A DNA stretch of 64,000 nucleotides from contig VXCM01002565.1 in the NCBI GenBank assembly GCA_014773175.1, positions 71,769 through 135,768 of the forward strand. Reading direction: 5' to 3'. The DNA comes from Lucifuga dentata (taxonomy: Eukaryota; Chordata; Actinopteri; Ophidiiformes; Bythitidae). The notes beneath the pieces were generated by a model. That model worked only from the letters and a program-made list of their open reading frames with translations. It was not told the origin of the DNA and did no database searches. Shown here piece by piece: positions 12,452-25,159 of this stretch. The stretch's first letter is position 1. Each line of letters begins with the position of its first letter. The position numbers and the translations under genes are program-made.

Positions 12452-13694
12452 ATTGTTGCTTTTATTTGAGGTAAATCCAAATGCTCTGTACCTGATATTT
12501 GCATGGGTCTAGATTGGCTAAAACTTGTCCTGGGCCAGGATGGATTGACTCCACCCCTCTCCTCCTCCTCCTCCTCTTCCTCCTTCCATCATCAGGTTTC
12601 TGTACAAAACCAAACAAGCCCTGAATGTAGCAATGGACGCAGCAGCACATTTGTCTCAGTATAAACAATGTAGCCTCATGTGAGCTACAATAAAATGGCA
12701 AATAACAGGCAGCTGCAACCAAATGCCATGTTTGTGTAACCTGTTAGCAGGTAAGTACTACATGCTAGGTCCTTTAAACAATGAGAACTAATTGGGGACT
12801 GAAAAAGTCAGAACACCAATTTAAAGGGATAAAAAAAAAACCAAAAAACGAAAAAGCTACTATAGTTAAGTCAGCACTATTTTTTCTATAGTTAACTTTA
12901 AATAAAAACTCACCAAGACCTCAAAATAAGATCACTTTTTTGTGACCAGATGAATCAAGGATGATCCCTTGAGAAATTCATGTTGAATATCATACTTTTT
13001 TCTTCTTTTCTCTTTCCTCTGTGCCTCCTTCATGTCTGCCAGTTAAGTGTGTGTGGATCCTAGCAACTGTAACGTACTTCTTGTTTTGTTTATATTATAT
13101 GATTTTTGTTTGTAACCGCTTTTTGTTTGTTTAACTACCATAAAGGGCAGTAGATGGCAGTATTTCAACTGTATAATGATCAAAAACTAAATAACTGAAA
13201 TTTGAATAAATTATAATTGAAAAAAATACAACTTAATCAATGCACAAAAAATATATACATTTTAAAATATTCTAATGTGACTGGAAGCTCAGTTCCAGTG
13301 GCTTACTCTTGCATCTTTATTTAGAATGACTTATTTTCAGCAGTGACATTTCCACGGCGCTGATGCCCGCGGATCAAATTAATCCAACAACATATTTCCC
13401 CGTTTGTCCAAACAATTACATGCTATAGCGAGCCATGTGTGACTGCCTTCATTTACTCAGACAAGAAACAACACAAAAATTGATCACCGGATCTGAAGCA
13501 GCTATGTATCAGTTCAGAAAGCCTTCTATCCAGGTGATTAGCTATTAACATCTGCGTTGGGCCTGTGCATGTAATTATACATTTATTTTGCGCGCAACAG
13601 CGAAAACCCGAGAATCATTTAGTCGATAGCATCGCAGGTAAATTTTTCAAAGGCTGATCCTTTTTTGTTCTAGTCTGCACACCAAGCGACTCAC
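12130..13694. other. 5' UTR intron of b4galt3
   Basis: This lies between the acceptor at 12128-12130 and a probable donor at 13695. It contains purine-rich sequence, the poly-T run and low-complexity A+T DNA. No exon is supported. Confidence 0.45.
12404..12448. repeat. Poly-T run
   Basis: About 45 consecutive T in the upstream b4galt3 intron. It may be the A-tail of a minus-strand retroposon, but no body could be identified. Confidence 0.8.
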
Positions 13695-14110
13695 CAACAC
13701 ATTCCTGCGACGTTTCTAATCCAGCCCCCGGCTTCCACGGAGAATCGACGGGCCGCTGTCACTAAGTGGATGCGATGATCCAAAAGCTGCAATTGTTTTC
13801 TGATCCTGCGCGCTCTTCCTCCTTCTTCTCCGCCTCCTCCTCCTCCTCCTCCTCCTCCTCCTCCTAATCTCTCATCTGAATCGAAATCCCCCTGTAGCTG
13901 CTCGAAAGCGCTGCAGACGCGACAACACGCGAGAGCCTCGTCGCATCTCCATCCAGTGACAACACAGATAAGTGTTGTGATTCAGCGTGGCGTGGCTGAG
14001 AGGCAGGCGGGCCGGGGCGCACCGTGTCCGCGGTGACGCGCCGAGCGGCCTGCGTGAAAACACACAAAGCTGCTCGATCCGAATGAAGAGCCAGACCCGC
14101 GATTACGTTT
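13690..14110 (-). promoter_or_regulatory. CpG-rich promoter and non-coding first exon of b4galt3
   Basis: A sharp rise in G+C and CpG density occurs between about 13690 and 14110, including CGCGAC, GGCGCACC and GCGGTGACGCG stretches. A good minus-strand donor (GTGTTG then gtgagt) sits at 13695, in position to end a non-coding first exon that splices to the acceptor at 12128. A (TCC)n tract at about 13829-13864 lies inside. No TATA box is evident. The assignment to b4galt3 rests on position and strand. Confidence 0.5.
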
Positions 14111-14339
14111 AAGGATTCAGCAGAAACATTACATAACATCCCTCTGGAAATGTATAGAAATGGGAACCATTTGACTGATCCTTGGAATACAGTATGTGAC
14201 TGTATTGATCTTTATCCATTTTGCAGTTTTGATAGTATGCTGAATACATTATAATGTTCCTTTTTTTTGTTTGTTTGTTTTTAAACTGATCCCTGCACAT
14301 TTGTGCTGTCCCACGTCTAACTTCAGACTGACTTCTGTC

Positions 14340-14425
14340 TTTTTGTTGTGACTGTGTTATTGTGTTCTGTGTGAGCTGAACTGGAATTGCCCCTTGAGGG
14401 ATGAATAAAGTTCCATGAGATTAAG
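14340..14425 (+). mobile_element. Retroposon 3' tail remnant
   Basis: The segment ending in GAATTGCCCCTTGAGGGATG then AATAAAGT resembles the common fish non-LTR retroposon tail also seen at about 46480-46545 (AAATTTCCCCAGTGTGGGAT then TAATAAAGT). Only the 3' end is present. Confidence 0.4.
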
Positions 14426-15602
14426 AATAAGAAAATCAGGCACTGGTCAGAGATTTTGACCCCTGTGAAAAGATGTCAGTTTGGGCAGTATGTATGAGTT
14501 ATGGGCCCACAACAGTGAGAAACCCTTTGAACGGTCCTAACCTTCTGCCCCGTAGGCGCCACTGCATGCAATATACTTTCAGGTCACTGCACACTTTTAA
14601 GTATTCCAGTGTATTTAAAGAATGTTGTAGCATTTTTGCTTCTTCACGGCTTGTAGACATACTGCCTAAGGTTTGTTGTTTTTATCTTACCAGGACTTTA
14701 AAAGCTTTAAAATAAAAAAAAAAAATTACCTAACACCAGAATGTATTTTTGCCTGAATATTTTAAAAGGCATAACAACCTCCTTGTTTGTGATGTAGACA
14801 GTGTGTGTTTTCTTTTCTATTTCATCTTCAGAAAGTGTATCATTCACTCATCAAAATGTTTTCCATTCTTGAAATTTCTTTATTTTTCACACAACATCCA
14901 ACCCAGTTGTATAATTTCTTCTCTGCAGCAGGCTAAATTCAGTCTTAATTCACATGCAGCAGTAGCTTGCAGGTTACAGAACAGATATAGGAAATAGGAG
15001 TATTTATGTCTAAGTGGCACCACATAGACCTACAAAAGAAATGAAAACAGNAAAAAAAAAAAAGTAAAAATAAAAATAAAAAATAAAAATAAAAAGCCCC
15101 CAAGCAGATAAAGCAAAACATAAAAACTGTGCAAAACGATGCATTACCACTACTATTGCTGAAGCCCTGTGTGAACACACTGCCCTCTGTGTCTCAAAGC
15201 AAAGCAGATGTGTGTTTTCACTGTCTGGGGCAAATCCACATTATCCCAATGGCCCCTCAAGGGATACTGAACTAGATTATCATACAAAAGCATCTATTTA
15301 GAAAAGGCAGGATGGTTTTCATTGACCTCAGATTTGTAAGTAAAGATGACTGGCACTGATTATGAGGTTAGAAGTGAGTGTATCATCCTCTTAATCAAAT
15401 GGCTTGTATCATGTATATTTGTGAATAAGTGACTACAACTGTAAGAATTCGACTTTCTGTGTATTTTTTGTGGCTGTAAATGGTGGAATTTAGTCCCAGT
15501 TTTGTGCTTTTTTTTTTTTTGNTTTTTTTTTTTTTAGCTTATTATCACAAAACTGAACTCAATGTGGTTTATATATACATATATATATATATATGTATAT
15601 AT

Positions 15603-15656
15603 AAACAATAGAAAAGCAATGCATTGCAAGCAATATGCATTGCTTTTCTATTGTTT
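15603..15656. repeat. Perfect 22-bp inverted repeat with 10-nt loop
   Basis: The arm at 15603-15624 (AAACAATAGAAAAGCAATGC plus AT) is exactly complementary to 15635-15656. The loop is TGCAAGCAAT. A TA-rich microsatellite adjoins it on the left. It could be a short foldback element or a hairpin transcript; nothing else supports an RNA gene. Confidence 0.75.
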
Positions 15657-15927
15657 ACTTGTAATAATTACCAAAATGATAATAAAAATGGTTTCTATGA
15701 CAGTAAGATCTATTGTGTAAAAATGGAATAAAACGCTTCACAAATGTTAAGTACTCGTTTTACAATGATGTTAAAACATTCCTTTCATTGTCTTCTGTTT
15801 AAATGAACCTTTAACTTTATAACCTTAAATTTGAAAATGTGAAAACTAAGATGAAGAATTGCAAGTTCTTTGCTTTTCCACTTCCTTCAAGTGATTGTGT
15901 TGTATTTCACTTTCCTCTGTTTCATCA

Positions 15928-15935
15928 GTTTATTT
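15928..15935 (-). terminator. Candidate poly(A) signal for bgn
   Basis: TTTATT on the plus strand gives AATAAA on the minus strand about 200 bases after the bgn stop codon. Short motif only; biglycan transcripts can be longer. Confidence 0.3.
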
Positions 15936-16132
15936 ATCTTCTCCACTACACCCCCTTTCTCCAAAAAAGGAAACCAAAACAAGAACAAAATAATAATAAT
16001 AATCTCTCTCAAAGTTTAACTCCCTTCCTTCCATCTCTCAAGTCCTCTCATTATTTAAATTATCTCCTCCTCCATCTCTTGTCTTTTCTTTCCCCCCTCT
16101 CTCTCTCTCCATCTCTCAGCATCTCTCTGTCT

Positions 16133-18585
16133 CTACTTCTTGTAGTTGCCAAATTGGATGGCAAGCCTGTCGGTGACACAGCGGAAGGTTGCGGGCTGCA
16201 CCTCCCAGTAATTGACAGGGTNGGATGGCAAGCCTGTCGGTGACACAGCGGAAGGTTGCGGGCTGCACCTCCCAGTAATTGACAGGGTTTTCAAACAGGC
16301 TGATGCCATTATAGAACGTCCTCTTCATCCCAAAGCCACGAGGGCAGAAGTCATCCACTCCCACCTGGTTGATGTTGTTGGAGTGGAGGTACACCACCTA
16401 CAAGGCAGGCATTGAGACAGGCATGATTTAAATCTCTGCTTTGCATCAAATATAAAATCACTTCTCACGCCTCAAAACTTGAGACAGAAGTGGTTTAGAC
16501 ATGCGAGTGGAGACTCACCTGTAAGTATTTCATATCTGGAAGGCCTTTGGGGACATGGGTGAGGCGGTTATTGTCAAGATGAAGCTCTCTCAGCCTGGGG
16601 AGGAAAGACAGACTGCCGTTCTCAATGTGACGGATATGATTAAAGCCAAGGCCCAACCTGGAGAAGAGGGGACAGGCAGAAATAATGAGACAGGTAAGCA
16701 TGGTACATTTGCCATTTAGCTGTGGGTCTTCACTTGTGTGACCTAGAGCAAAAGCAGATCCCCGACTGCAAGAAACTGATATCAGGGATGTGAGGATTAG
16801 GATCAAAACAGCTTGTGTTCAGAAAAGAGATAAAAGAAAAACTTTTGGCAGCATCCCCATGTAATTCGTATTATTACCCCTAAGGGGCAGTGTTGACTGG
16901 GAATGCGCATTGTATAAAAAGTACATAAGTAATTCTCAATTCTCAGCAATGGCTTCTTCCAATGGAGTGGAAGAAAGACAGTTAGAGGTACCTGAAGAGA
17001 TGTTTGTAGCGGCTCAGGTCCTCCAGTTCCACAGCCTGGATCTGGTTGTGGTCCAGATGAAGCTCATGGAGACTGTCTGGAAGGTCTAAAGGAAAGACAT
17101 CATAACTATCTGTAAGATCAGCTTAAGGCAAGATTTCAATTTTTGACATGTAGTTGTTAATTCCTTGTTTATCTTTCACCTACTGAAACAATACCAATGT
17201 CTGTTTTTACCCTTTAATATTTACATTACCAGTAACTACTACTTTTCAAACCAAGTCAGCAATCCACCAGTTTCCATTCATTTCCTTACAATATGAAAAT
17301 CAGTATCAATCAGCAGACTTTTGAAATTTGACACACATAAGCCATCACGATGAACATGGAGGCTGCATTCTTTTTCTGTTCAAATCACTCCATACACAAT
17401 AATGGAAGTCAAGCCAAGTCTGCATGAATCACTCAGAATTTTGTTATCATTGTATTGTAATGCATTTGTGCATGCAAGTGGAGAAAGTCTTCAATGCATT
17501 ATCCAGTAACAATAAGATATCTTTGATGAAAAAAAAATGCAGACTTGATAGATGGATGGCCGGAGTGATGAGTGATGCATGTTTCAGGAGTCTGCAGACT
17601 GATTTTAATATTATATAAAAATTGACACCCAATAGTTATGGGAATAAAAACACCCTCAAAAATCAGAAACCCTATCAAATTAATTCATGAATATAATATA
17701 ATGAATCGTAATGTACATGTGCAACATTTCTAAATACAATCCTAAATTTTTCACAAATATTGGTATAGCAATTTAAATCTTGCCTAAAGATGTTTCGTTA
17801 CCTTTGGGGACTCCGGTCAGTTTTGCCTCTGATATACGCAGATAATTGAGTTTCAGTCCCTTGAATGCTCCAGGTTCAAAGCCACTGTTTTGGATGGGGT
17901 TCCCTCCCATTTCTGCAAGAGAGCAGGAACATTTGTGGTACGTAAAAATACAGCCCCTTTAATTCTTTGAAGAAAGGCAGCGGTTAGCACCAAAGATTTG
18001 GGTAAGTCGTCTTTTCTGACCTATGCAGTTCATGTTGCCTAGTCCCGTGAAGGCTCCCTCATGCACCTTCTTGATGCGGTTCTCGTGGATCCTCAGCTCA
18101 ACCAGAGAGGAAGGCAAGTTCCTGGGGATAGTGGTCAGCAGATTCCTGGAGAAGTAAAGTTTCTGCATATGCTTCAGAGGGATGAAAGTTCTGGGGTGGA
18201 CTTTGGAGATTTTGTTATTCACCAGAGAGAGACCCTGAAAAAATAAAAAAAAGAACAGGGGGAGAGATGGAAAGATTTCAGAACTTATTTTATTTGATTT
18301 GTTTAATTTGGTCAAACATGTTTGACTGAGTTAAAGAGATCCTCTCATTTCACAGGCTCTCCACCTGCCCTGGCTGAAGGACAGACAGATGCAGGCTGAG
18401 GTAAACAGACCTTAATAAAGATGTTTTTGTATAATGTCAGGCGTTTCCTACACTGCCAGCCTCAATATTGCTCTTGGTCAGCACTCTTGAATGTGGGTCA
18501 GGCGTGAGCAAAGCCTTTCTGGCGAGACAGGCGAGGATGTGAGCTTGAATTTGGCATCGGGTATAAATTGAATGCAATTAAAGCT

Positions 18586-18620
<35 letters not shown>

Positions 18621-19391
18621 GTGGTGAAGGAAAAGAAAGAAAACAAAGCATAATGATGATGTTTCACGCTGCAGAAGTCAGTACAAGCCGAGCTGAGTCC
18701 GTTTCACATGCAGGAGAGCTGCTGAGCCTGACGGAGACACTGTTAATGTTATCATACTGTGTGTGTGTCTTACATATAAGTTAGACAGGCCTTTGAAGTC
18801 ATTCTCTTTAAGCTCACTGATGCGGTTGTTCTGCAGGTCCAGGAACTTGGTGTCAGGAGGAATATTCTTTGGAACCTCAGTCAGACCTGTAGACACGAAT
18901 GAAAACACAGAGGGAAATCATAGTCCATTAACTGCTTCCACCTGTCAAACACCACCCTAAAAGCCAGTTTGTTTTCAATGGGTGAGCTCTGAGGATGTCT
19001 TAGTCAAACCTCAACCTCAGAAAATAAATCCTCACTGTGTATCCTAAAACCTCCATCAGGCCTAAAAATCAAACCAATCACAGTCCCACAGTGTCTGATG
19101 AGCAATCTGGGTTCCTTGTCTGTTATTTAATGAAGGGCGGACATAGACACAACCATGGAGGTCACACACACATAAGTCAAAGCAGCAAGTACTGTATATG
19201 ACTGGTTAATCCCAGACAAAGACATACACACACACACACACAGAAAGGCACATTCCCTCACACCAGATGGGGACAGCAGATGTTTTCCATCTGGTTTCCA
19301 TTTGACACATGTCCCAAAGGATATGCTTTCAATATCATCAGCAAAAGTCACACATCAAATAAAAAGTAGACAGGCACAGCCCTGACACCTT

Positions 19392-19443
<52 letters not shown>

Positions 19444-20263
19444 TACAGAGAAATACAAGCTGTGTGTGTTACTGTTGCAATGACGTTGCCATTCCAATGT
19501 GAACATGAGTGTTTCACTTTTTGGTTTCTTTATGGCAAGAACACCAGCTAACAAATAGTGAACATTGTGGTGACAAGTGTGAACGCCTCCGACTGTGTAA
19601 ATCCCACAGAAACACATTAAAAAGTCCAAATTATTGTTTGGAATTAATTCTGAATATCATTGCCATGCATAATAATGTTTGACAACCAGGTCAAAGCAAG
19701 CAGATGGCATTAAGAAACACCTGCATCATCCCATTCAGGCATGTCTGTGGAAAATGGTTCAGCACGCACACACACACGCACACACAAGCACACACATTAA
19801 CAGAGCAACCAGTAATCATTAACACACCACATCACACAGCCACGCATATGAATGCGTCAGATGTGGTCAGTGGCACAGACAGGCCACGGTAAGCAAATCC
19901 CTACCAGAGCCGACCTCATCTGGACCAAAACTATGATGCAACCAGTGGAGAGCGAGTGCCCGCTGTCCCACTGGGACCCACTCTGCCACTGACCACATCT
20001 GACCCAGGGGACTCAAGCCGAGCTGTCCATCTGGAGTTAAGTTTGGATTTATGGGTTTGGCTGGATTGCGCCACGCCCTCCATGTCACCACGCAGAGTCG
20101 AACCCTCAGCAGCTCCTTCTTATACTTCTGCTGAGTTCCAGCAGAGTATTTGAGGAAAGAAAAGAAATCTAAATAATAAAGAAATAAATCAGATGGGCAC
20201 ATTAGACCACATAATACCTCTAAGCCAAGCCATATACTGGCCTAAAGCAAAAGAAACAACTGT

Positions 20264-20300
<37 letters not shown>

Positions 20301-22385
20301 GGACTTAATTGCTTTATTTGTCATAAGAAACAGTAGTTTTTAAAAATTTGTCTAATCTGGACCAAACTGCATTGATAAACCAGCATGGGATAAATATGCA
20401 TTATTTTTGTAGTGAGATTAGTGACTTACTTTTGATGGAATTGAAAAAAATATTGAAAAACACACAAAGACAGCAATATTAGAAATGTCTGGATCCACCT
20501 CTGAATCTTAAAAATGTACTGGGTTCTTCCCCAGGCCACGCCCCACCCTTCCACCAAGTTTCATCAAAAACTTTGTGGAATGAACAAGCAAACAAACAAA
20601 CCAGCCAGGTGGAAACCTCCTTAGTGAAGTTAAAAGTGCAAAGTGCAATTTTTGCTTTTTTTGACTTTGATTCTAAAGGCATGAAGTGAACTATAGTTCA
20701 GACTGTGTATGAATTACTTTTCTCAGATACTATAAAGCTATTAGATGTTATCAGAGTTATGAGAGCAATCCTGATTCATGTTATAAAATGTATTTACCTT
20801 GTCATGAACACCTGCAGCTTTCAACACACATCCTGCCAGCTGCAAATCCTAAAATTTGTACCTTTGCGTTAAACTGAACAAACACAAAACTTTAACAAAC
20901 AAACCTGACAAATCTTTTACTGACATCCTGATGAAGGAGTGAACCCCCTAAACCTTAAACCACATCGCTTCACCCATCTCTGCCACAAATCTCAGAGTTT
21001 TTACCACAGACTGACAAAACTAGCGCCCTCATAAACCCCAGAGCCCCTCGACGCGGCTTCTCAGCATCGCACCGTGATGCACACTGAGAGGAGACAGACG
21101 CCACAGCCAAAGTACATCTGGTCTAAATAAGCACTTGACATCTCGCAAATTATACGCTTCCACATTTACCCGCTGCAGAAGAGCCAGGGACAGTAAATAT
21201 ATAGAGGTTGTAAAATGATGATTCCTCAAAACCATTATGTCTAAACACAGACAGCTTATTAGAGTTATAGCCAATATAATGGGAGGAATCTTTATTTCAA
21301 GAAATACTAAATGCAGCTTTCGTAGCTCTTTAAGAGCAGTGTGCACTCATTATATCTGCAGTGTGGCTAAATATACGACCATGCAAACTTTATGAAAGTC
21401 ATATTTTGAGATAATTTGTTTTATTGTTATCAGATCTGAATATTTTTTGTAGCAACCCTTAATTACAGTGTCTAGTCAGTACCAGCTTAATAAACACCAG
21501 TACACACTTTAATCTGCAATCTGCAACAGCGAGCCAAATTAACTTTTTCTTCCTCTTCTGTAACAGTGAATATTCATAATCCTCACATCCGTAAACTTAA
21601 AATCACAGCTTTTATGTCTCCACTCCTCCATCTATTCTTCCCTGCTGTGTTTGTTTCCATTAAACATCCTGTGCATGTTCTAAGAACAACATGAAACAGC
21701 TCAGTCAGGAAATTACAAACTTTTCATTTCCTCTCATCAGTGTCTCTTTTTCATCTACTATTACTCCACCTTTCTCTTATCCTGAAGCTCCTTCCTTCCT
21801 TCCTTCCTTTCTCTTGATCCCTTTCCATCTCTCATTTTCTCTTCCTCTTTCCTCAACTCCACTTCATCTTTTCTCCTTTTCCTCCACCCTTCTAGTTTCT
21901 GTCTTCAACATCGCTCTTCTTTTCCCACCAACATGTCAAGAACATAAAATCCCTCAAAGAGATGCCTTTTCTTGTCAAAATATACCATGTTATCCCAAGA
22001 GAGAAATTCTTCCCTTAGATCACACGTCCACAGAGGGATTTCTTCTGTGGAGCAATAATAGTCATGTGAGGTTCATCTTATGCTTGTTCTGTCGATCAGT
22101 CATATTGCATTTAATCACATCATTAACACGTACCAGATACAAGCTAATAAATCAATAATTCAACAGTTCTGAGAGGGACCATTACTAAAATTGAGTACTT
22201 TTTTTGTGGATACTTGAGTAAATTTGTACATTAGAACTTGGAATTTTATTTTTTATTAAAGGATATACAAAATGACTTCTTTCTCTGCTGCAGTGGTTCT
22301 CAAACTGTGGCACTGTACCAACAGCGGTACTCGACGTGTGATACTTACCATGATAGTTCAAAATGTTTAAGAACCACTGATCAAC

Positions 22386-22424
<39 letters not shown>

Positions 22425-22690
22425 NCTCTCTCTCACTCACCTAGGTCGGAACACTGGACGACTCTGAGCTGACAGTGACAGCCGAAAGGGCACATGGGTA
22501 CATGAGGTGGAAGGACTTCCTCAGTAGCCGAGCCTTCTTCCTCATCCCTCATCATCATCATCGTCCCACCGCTGTCCATATTGTCCATGGCGAAATCCCA
22601 GAAGCCTTTCTGCTCAAAGGGCAGGGCTGAGGATGGGGAGAGCAACCTTGTCACGCATAGCAACAGGAGGAGGGAGCAATGGGGCAACAT
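16133..22690 (-). CDS. bgn: Biglycan
   Basis: Secreted class I small leucine-rich proteoglycan that binds collagen and TGF-beta in the extracellular matrix. Coding exons, in order: 22690-22441, 18886-18774, 18234-18021, 17912-17802, 17085-16992, 16657-16519, 16397-16133. A signal peptide (residues 1-22) is followed by [11 protein letters not shown], the biglycan propeptide hallmark. One Ser-Gly glycosaminoglycan candidate lies at 40-41, in an acidic Met-rich stretch. The class I cysteine cluster C-x3-C-x-C-x6-C is at residues 67-80. Leucine-rich repeats follow, for example [15 protein letters not shown]. The C-terminal ear motif runs from [20 protein letters not shown] to ATFRC and the end FGNYKK. 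With the 66-bp duplication in the last exon collapsed, 1119 bases encode 372 aa (human 368). A non-coding first exon is expected further upstream but was not found. Teleosts have two biglycan copies; I cannot tell which this is. Confidence 0.94.
16156..16288. repeat. 66-bp perfect duplication around a single N in the last bgn exon
   Basis: Bases 16156-16221 recur exactly at 16223-16288, with N at 16222. It covers the codons for [20 protein letters not shown]. The extra 67 bases break the frame before the stop codon; removing one copy gives the normal biglycan C-terminus. Confidence 0.9.
18587..18617. repeat. (GA)n microsatellite
   Basis: About 15 GA units in a bgn intron. Confidence 0.9.
19396..19441. 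repeat. (CA)n microsatellite
   Basis: About 22 CA units in the large bgn intron between the signal-peptide exon and the second coding exon. That intron (18887-22440) otherwise shows no exon. Confidence 0.9.
20262..20301. repeat. (AAT)n microsatellite
   Basis: About 12 AAT units in the large bgn intron. Confidence 0.9.
22291..22379. mobile_element. 89-bp hAT-like miniature element
   Basis: The ends are CAGTGGTTCTCAAAC and, in reverse complement, CAGTGGTTCTTAAAC: a 15-bp terminal inverted repeat with one mismatch. CAGTGGTTCTCAAAC is the familiar end of many vertebrate hAT (Charlie-type) elements. It lies about 60 bases inside the bgn intron from the exon donor at 22441. No clear 8-bp target duplication is seen. 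Confidence 0.6.
22387..22436. repeat. (CT)n microsatellite with a single N
   Basis: CT dinucleotides with N at 22425. It abuts the splice donor of the bgn signal-peptide exon. Confidence 0.9.
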
Positions 22691-24368
22691 CTTTAAGTTA
22701 TGCACCTGGAAAAATAAGAAAAGCATCAGGTAAATGCATGCACATATGTTAGCTTACACATAGAACAATAGTATGTGGTGAAATAAAAAAAATCTTTGCA
22801 TGAAGACTATGGGTAATAGTAAGTAACAAATGGAAATATTGAAACCGCCATGAAATGGTCTGCTTATTCTTAATTCTAAAGCAGCAGATGCCACACCTAA
22901 CCGGCAGACATGAGTTGGAGGCTAGTGAGGAGAAATGGACTCATTCCCCCTGGAATTCTTGCCAGGAATTGACTCTAGGAATAAGAGTCACTTAATCCAC
23001 AGTGACAACACTGTCTGCTTCCTGCACACCAAGTCGATTCCCAGGAGAGCAAGTCTCTGCTGGCTGGCCAATCAGATTCTGCAGGAGACAGCACCTCAGG
23101 GGTGGAAAACTTTATTCCCACAAGCTAGTAGTCAAACAAAGCTGCCATTCATTCATTTACAGGGGAAACTGTGTGCAAGTGCATATACGTGTCTGCATGT
23201 ACGCATGTATGAGTGTATCTACATGTCAAGAAACACAGCTATGTCACAGCTGTGAACACACTCCTAATTGAGGTCATCAGAAATGTGTGTGTGAGTGTTT
23301 GCTTGCTTTACCCTGACTGCACTGACATAACGACCAGCTCAAAGCAGCCACAACTCCCACTTAACCAAAAATGTAATTGCTGGTGAAACACATTATGAGC
23401 AGGCGACTTGATCCTCACAGAAGCTGTAACTCTAATCCCATTAAGTAAATGACCAGTCCTAAAGTCCACTATGAGGAGGTCTTCACCCTTAATCTCTAAC
23501 CTTGTCATGTTAATTCCTGCCTGATCCCGATTTCTGTAATCTCACAGAGGGATGAAAAGCTTCGATGCCACTGGTCAGCATGCAAATGGACTTCCCGATC
23601 ACAAAGCTTCGAGCTTTCAGCATCATCAGGACCAAGAATGGATGAAAAGAGGATGAGAGAGGGAGAGCGGGAGTGTTGTCTTCTTCATTCCTTTCCCCAA
23701 CATTTGTATGTTATATGTGTGTGTTTGCACACAAATCAGTCAGCAGTTTAGTTCAAACCTATTTTGTATATGTCCAAATGCTTTTCTTCTCTTAAATGTG
23801 GCACATTCACACACTCGATCTTTTCATGGCTACTCCACTTCATGTGCTCTGATGTTTCTAGTGGCACAGGATGTTCAATGACTTACAAGTCTCTTACAAG
23901 TCTCTACAAAGAGACTAATGATGAAGGCTGTGAAAGGCTTTTAATGGAGTGTGATGTCATTCTGCACCTTAATAACTTGGTGTTACAATAGTAGTGCCAT
24001 AGAGCATCCAATAGTACTGTTAGTTAGGGTTATTATTTTTTTTAAAAATTCAAACAAATGTTCTTAGTCATCTATGTTCATGACAGAACTTTACTACAAT
24101 TGTATTGTTTTCCTTTATTTAAAAAAAAGAAAGAAGGAATAATCTTGGGATATAAAAATCACTAAAACAAAGAATCTCTGAATGATGTGGATCTGGTCTG
24201 GAAACTCAAAAACTGGCCCCTGCAGTCTGTTCCCTGTAATAAAAATAGCAGCCAAATTATACCATTTTGGAGGAAAAAGAAACACCGCTGGCCTTGGCCT
24301 GGCCAGAAGAATGCAGCTAACGGGACGGCTAGTGCTTCTATAGCGAGCATCACACAATGACATGCAAC

Positions 24369-24373
24369 ACACA

Positions 24374-24435
<62 letters not shown>
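24369..24435. repeat. (CA)n microsatellite
   Basis: Over 30 CA units with few interruptions. Confidence 0.9.
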
Positions 24436-24436
<1 letters not shown>

Positions 24437-25159
24437 ACAAACACAAGGCTTATTTATACACAGTTGCTGGAAGTTGCGCTGTGTGACAGTATGGAAGATA
24501 TATCCAACATCCCATGATCTGTTTCTCATGGGGTCAAGCCAATAATTTGTCAGTTATTTGTAGAATACTGTAAGTGGATGGAGAATCAAAGAAAAAAATT
24601 GCTGGAATGATGGGTGAGCAAAGAAGGAGACAGGAAGAAGCCCAGTCTGTCATCATCCAGGAATGACGAATAAACCTAGTATAAACACACACGCGATGAT
24701 AAGACTAAACTACTGTATATCTCACAATCAAGCAGCCTCTCTGCCTGTAATAACCACCTTATGTAGCGCTGGCATGTGTATTTGTATGAATTCCTCTCTT
24801 CTATTTCCAGCTGAACTGTGAGCCATCAAATATCCAGTCTAAGACAAAAACAAACCGAAGGCTTCAGTCTTAATTGTTATTGCCATGGTTCCCTCATATC
24901 CAAAGGCCAAAAGTGGTTTAATGGATAGCTGATGAGTGGCTATTCCTGTCTCACCCACTACATTTGAGGTGCTGTGCAGTGTGTGTGGGGGAGACTAGAC
25001 AATGGGACATATGATTACAATTATCAGAAAAAAAGAAACAAAGAAATTGCAAGTAGCCCTAATCTACAAAAAATATGCTAACATTTAACAGGCTAGACGC
25101 TTCTCTTCTCTCTCATTTTCAGCCATGATTATTTGACTTATAACCTTATTAAGTTCTGG

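Larger units (their letters stand above)
14426..16132. other. Intergenic region between b4galt3 promoter and bgn stop
   Basis: Non-coding. It holds A-rich and T-rich runs with single-N gaps at 15051 and 15522, an AT-rich microsatellite near 15573-15602, a hairpin at 15603-15656, and the bgn 3' UTR at its right end. Confidence 0.5.

Noticed and set aside
13864..14139. 91-codon open frame in the b4galt3 promoter
   Set aside because: High G+C lowers stop-codon frequency here; the sequence has no family resemblance.
19867..20202. 111-codon minus-strand open frame in the large bgn intron
   Set aside because: No recognisable family and no splice sites. The biglycan phases are complete without it.
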